34,303 nt of DNA from CAYLHF01 sp964383365 (lineage in GTDB: Bacteria > Bacteroidota > Rhodothermia > Rhodothermales > UBA10348). The notes below the pieces were generated by a model. That model was given only the letters and a program-made list of their open reading frames with translations, had not been told where the DNA came from and made no database searches. This document shows positions 32,470 to 34,303 of the stretch, piece after piece; positions within the stretch are counted from its first letter, which is position 1, and each line of letters starts with the position of its first letter. A program made the position numbers and the translations under genes. Location of the stretch: contig CAYLHF010000031.1 in the NCBI GenBank assembly GCA_964383365.1, positions 1 to 34,303 of the forward strand, written 5' to 3'.

Positions 32470-33282
32470 TTAAGGATCGGAACAGATTTTACTCTCGAAG
32501 GACCATTGCTTGAGTCTGGACAATTCGGCATATGCCGTCAGATCATGGTGAACCGGCGTCACAGAGACAAACCCGTTTTCAATCGCGTTCAGGTCGGTAT
32601 CGTCACCCTCGTCCAGGTTCACGAATGTACCGGAAAGCCAGTAGTACGGCCGGCCAAAAGGATCTCGGCGCTCGGTAAACGACTCGTCCCATTTTGATTT
32701 GGCCTGACGCGTAATCTTGATCCCTTTCAGCTTCGCGAATGCCATGTCCGGAGTATTGATATTGAGTAAGAGCCCCGGTGTCAAACCCTCTGTGAGAACC
32801 TTCTCGACGATGATTCTGGTCATTCTGGCAGATGGCATAAAATCTCCACCACTCCAACAACAGAAAGAGGTTGCAATAGCCGGTATTCCGAGAATGGCAG
32901 CTTCAGTCGCCGCCGAAACCGTGCCGGAGTAGATCAGGTTCACGGCCGTATTGGGTCCCTGGTTGATGCCCGATACAACGATCGTCGGATACCGGGGGAG
33001 CAATTTGTCAATAGCCAGTTTTACACAGTCCGCGGGCGTCCCCGAAACGGCAAACGCCTTGATTTCTCCTGACTCGATGCCGAATGGACACTCCCTGGCC
33101 CGAACAGGATCACGAAGCGTTATCGCATGTCCCACGGCACTCTGCTCCGTCTCCGGAGCGACCACAATTACGTCCCCCAGGTCATAGAGACAGGAAGCAA
33201 GAGAATGTAGGCCCTCGGCTTCGATACCATCGTCATTGCTGATCAGAATAAGAGGTCGACGATCGCTCTCTATTTCAGACAT
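32470..33282 (-). CDS. surE: 5'/3'-nucleotidase SurE
   Basis: Metal-dependent nucleoside monophosphate phosphatase linked to stationary-phase survival; cytoplasmic. The family N terminus ILISNDDGIEAEGLHSLA contains the metal-binding Asp17-Asp18. VVAPETEQSAVGHAITL, VSGTPADCVKLAI and VVSGINQGPNTAVNLIYSGTVSAATEAAILGIPAIATS complete the active site. The frame is open to 33405 inside panB, but ATG 33282 (MSEIESDRRP) gives 270 residues, close to the usual 250-260, and leaves 16 bases after the panB stop. It is co-directional with panB and the osmC-like gene. Confidence 0.95.
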   Translation of the reverse strand: MSEIESDRRPLILISNDDGIEAEGLHSLASCLYDLGDVIVVAPETEQSAVGHAITLRDPVRARECPFGIESGEIKAFAVSGTPADCVKLAIDKLLPRYPTIVVSGINQGPNTAVNLIYSGTVSAATEAAILGIPAIATSFCCWSGGDFMPSARMTRIIVEKVLTEGLTPGLLLNINTPDMAFAKLKGIKITRQAKSKWDESFTERRDPFGRPYYWLSGTFVNLDEGDDTDLNAIENGFVSVTPVHHDLTAYAELSRLKQWSFESKICSDP

Positions 33283-33298
33283 ACCCACCAGCTCAGGA

Positions 33299-34132
33299 TT
33301 AATAGCTTTCGTCGGTACTGGGAAACGAGCGGCTCCGAACGTCATCGATATACGATTCGACAGCTTCTGAAATCGTCTCATCCAATCTCGCGTAACGACG
33401 GACAAACCGTGGATTAAAATCGGTCGTCAGACCCAGGGCATCGTGCGTGACGAGAACCTGACCATCACATGCCGAACCCGCCCCTATACCGATGGTGGGA
33501 ATGGTCAGTGATCTGGAAACCTCCCCGGCAAGATCGGCGGGAATTTTCTCGAGGACAATACCGAAACAACCCGCCTCCTGGAGAAGAAGGGCATCTTCCC
33601 GAAGCTGATCGGCTTCGACGGGCGAATTAGCCCGGACACGATACGTTCCAAAACGGTAAATGCTCTGCGGTGTCAAACCGAGGTGTCCCATTACGGGTAT
33701 CCCTGCATCGATGAGACGCTCAACAGACTGACGGATAGGCGCCCCCCCTTCCATCTTGATCCCGTGAACCCCTGCTTCCTTCATTACGCGGACCGCTGAC
33801 GAGAGCGCTTCCCTGGAATTACCCTGGTACGATCCGAACGGTAGATCTGCAATAACGAGTGCGCGGTGAACACCCCGTACGACGCACTGCGAATGATAGA
33901 TCATCTGATTCAGTGTAATCGGAAGCGTCGTCTCGTGACCCGCCATCACGTTGGATGCTGAATCTCCCACCAACAAGACGTCGATTCCGGCATTGTCCAG
34001 AATGCGCGCAGAGGTGTAGTCGTACGCCGTTAGCATCGCTATCGGTGTTTCTGCCAGCTTCATCTCCTGAAGTGTCTGCGTAGTCACGCGACGTACCTCC
34101 TGGGGCTCAATCGACTGGGTCCTGGTGCTCAT
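33299..34132 (-). CDS. panB: 3-methyl-2-oxobutanoate hydroxymethyltransferase
   Basis: Makes ketopantoate from alpha-ketoisovalerate using 5,10-methylenetetrahydrofolate, the first committed step to pantothenate and CoA. The 277 residues carry the family blocks MLTAYDYTSARILDNAGID, LLVGDSASNVMAGHETTLPIT (metal-binding Asp), VIADLPFGSYQ, GIKMEGG, PVMGHLGLTPQS, IVLEKIP (catalytic Glu), TIGIGAGSACDGQVLVTHDALGL and FNPRFVRRYA. It is the first gene of the minus-strand panB-surE-osmC group; a promoter-like element lies upstream at 34171-34200. panC is not in the window. Confidence 0.97.
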   Translation of the reverse strand: MSTRTQSIEPQEVRRVTTQTLQEMKLAETPIAMLTAYDYTSARILDNAGIDVLLVGDSASNVMAGHETTLPITLNQMIYHSQCVVRGVHRALVIADLPFGSYQGNSREALSSAVRVMKEAGVHGIKMEGGAPIRQSVERLIDAGIPVMGHLGLTPQSIYRFGTYRVRANSPVEADQLREDALLLQEAGCFGIVLEKIPADLAGEVSRSLTIPTIGIGAGSACDGQVLVTHDALGLTTDFNPRFVRRYARLDETISEAVESYIDDVRSRSFPSTDESY

Positions 34133-34170
34133 GTAGATCTTCGGTCGTTCACAATGCTTTCGCTGAGAAG

Positions 34171-34200
34171 CAAATATAGGAGAATATTTGGTTCCAAAAA
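34171..34200 (-). promoter_or_regulatory. Bacteroidota-type promoter candidate for panB
   Basis: On the minus strand TATATTTG (34178-34171) fits the Bacteroidota -7 consensus TAnnTTTG exactly, and TTTTTG (34200-34195) lies 16 bases upstream as a possible -33 element (a little close). It lies 39 bases before the panB ATG. Confidence 0.45.
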
Positions 34201-34233
34201 TCAGGGCGGGTGCACCGGTGGTGCACCCGCCCT
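34196..34233 (-). terminator. Rho-independent terminator upstream of panB
   Basis: A perfect inverted repeat, agggcgggtgcacc / ggtgcacccgccct (14 bp, 3-base loop, 34203-34233), is followed on the minus strand by GATTTTTGG. It should end the minus-strand gene that enters from the right edge. Its T-tract overlaps the -33 box of the panB promoter candidate. Confidence 0.8.
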
Positions 34234-34260
34234 CACACGCTAATATCTGAGAGACAGGAA

Positions 34261-34303
34261 TCAGCTGTCCGCGCCTGTGTTCTCTGTCTGCATATCGAGG
34301 ATC
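34261..34303 (-). CDS. C-terminal end of an unidentified minus-strand gene (partial)
   Basis: On the minus strand one frame reads ILDMQTENTGADS followed by TGA (34263-34261), and the strong terminator begins 28 bases later. That arrangement suggests the last 13 codons of a real gene running in from the right. The peptide is too short to identify. Confidence 0.4.
   Translation of the reverse strand, partial: ILDMQTENTGADS

Noticed and set aside
32457..32531. Upstream extension of the osmC-like gene into surE
   Set aside because: The extra 25 residues are not part of the family; ATG 32456 fits both spacing and N terminus.
33283..33405. Upstream extension of surE into panB
   Set aside because: The extra 41 residues lie in panB coding sequence; SurE begins properly at 33282.

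Overview
The window looks like chromosome from a Gram-negative member of the Bacteroidota/FCB group, probably near Rhodothermota or Balneolota. Three things point there. Two secreted proteins end in a type IX secretion (T9SS) type A sorting domain. Eight of nine predicted signal peptidase I substrates have Gln right after the cleavage site, which is the Bacteroidota 'Q-rule'. The housekeeping genes (purN-purH, mreC, dacB, hslV/hslU, folD, surE, panB) fit such a genome. The lineage call is inference from proteins; no rRNA is present. A run of 100 N at 14312-14411 shows a scaffolded draft assembly. I see no insertion sequence, prophage or CRISPR array.

Layout. 1-3.3 kb: the 3' end of an OmpR-type response regulator, then a minus-strand pair (WbqC-like protein and a secreted FG-GAP/ASPIC protein with a T9SS tail). 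3.5-9.4 kb: plus-strand housekeeping and cell-wall genes (LD-carboxypeptidase, purN, purH, mreC, PBP4-type DacB). 9.4-17.7 kb: hslV, a NYN-domain putative RNA-binding nuclease, hslU, then a tightly overlapping chain (GNAT/FemAB-like transferase, a DUF6798-like membrane protein broken by the gap, a Wzx-like flippase, an exported endonuclease/exonuclease/phosphatase lipoprotein). 17.7-20.4 kb: tRNA-Gly(GCC) with its own promoter and terminator, an archaeal/fungal-type asd, and folD on the other strand.

20.5-29.5 kb is the accessory-looking part. A 1015-residue T9SS surface protein is followed by three small exported beta-rich proteins related to each other, a PapD/DUF916-like two-domain periplasmic protein, and a 1121-residue exported protein with Ig-like domains, a long region that reads like an outer-membrane beta-barrel, two carboxypeptidase-regulatory-like beta domains, a Pro-rich linker and a C-terminal membrane helix. 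Subunits, chaperone and usher-like barrel in one co-directional cluster suggest a chaperone-usher-like surface fibre system. I know of no named family that matches it as a whole, and it is my main candidate for an undescribed system.

29.6-34.3 kb: an exported pullulanase-like GH13 enzyme, then convergent minus-strand osmC-like, surE and panB genes, and the last codons of a further minus-strand gene followed by a strong hairpin terminator.
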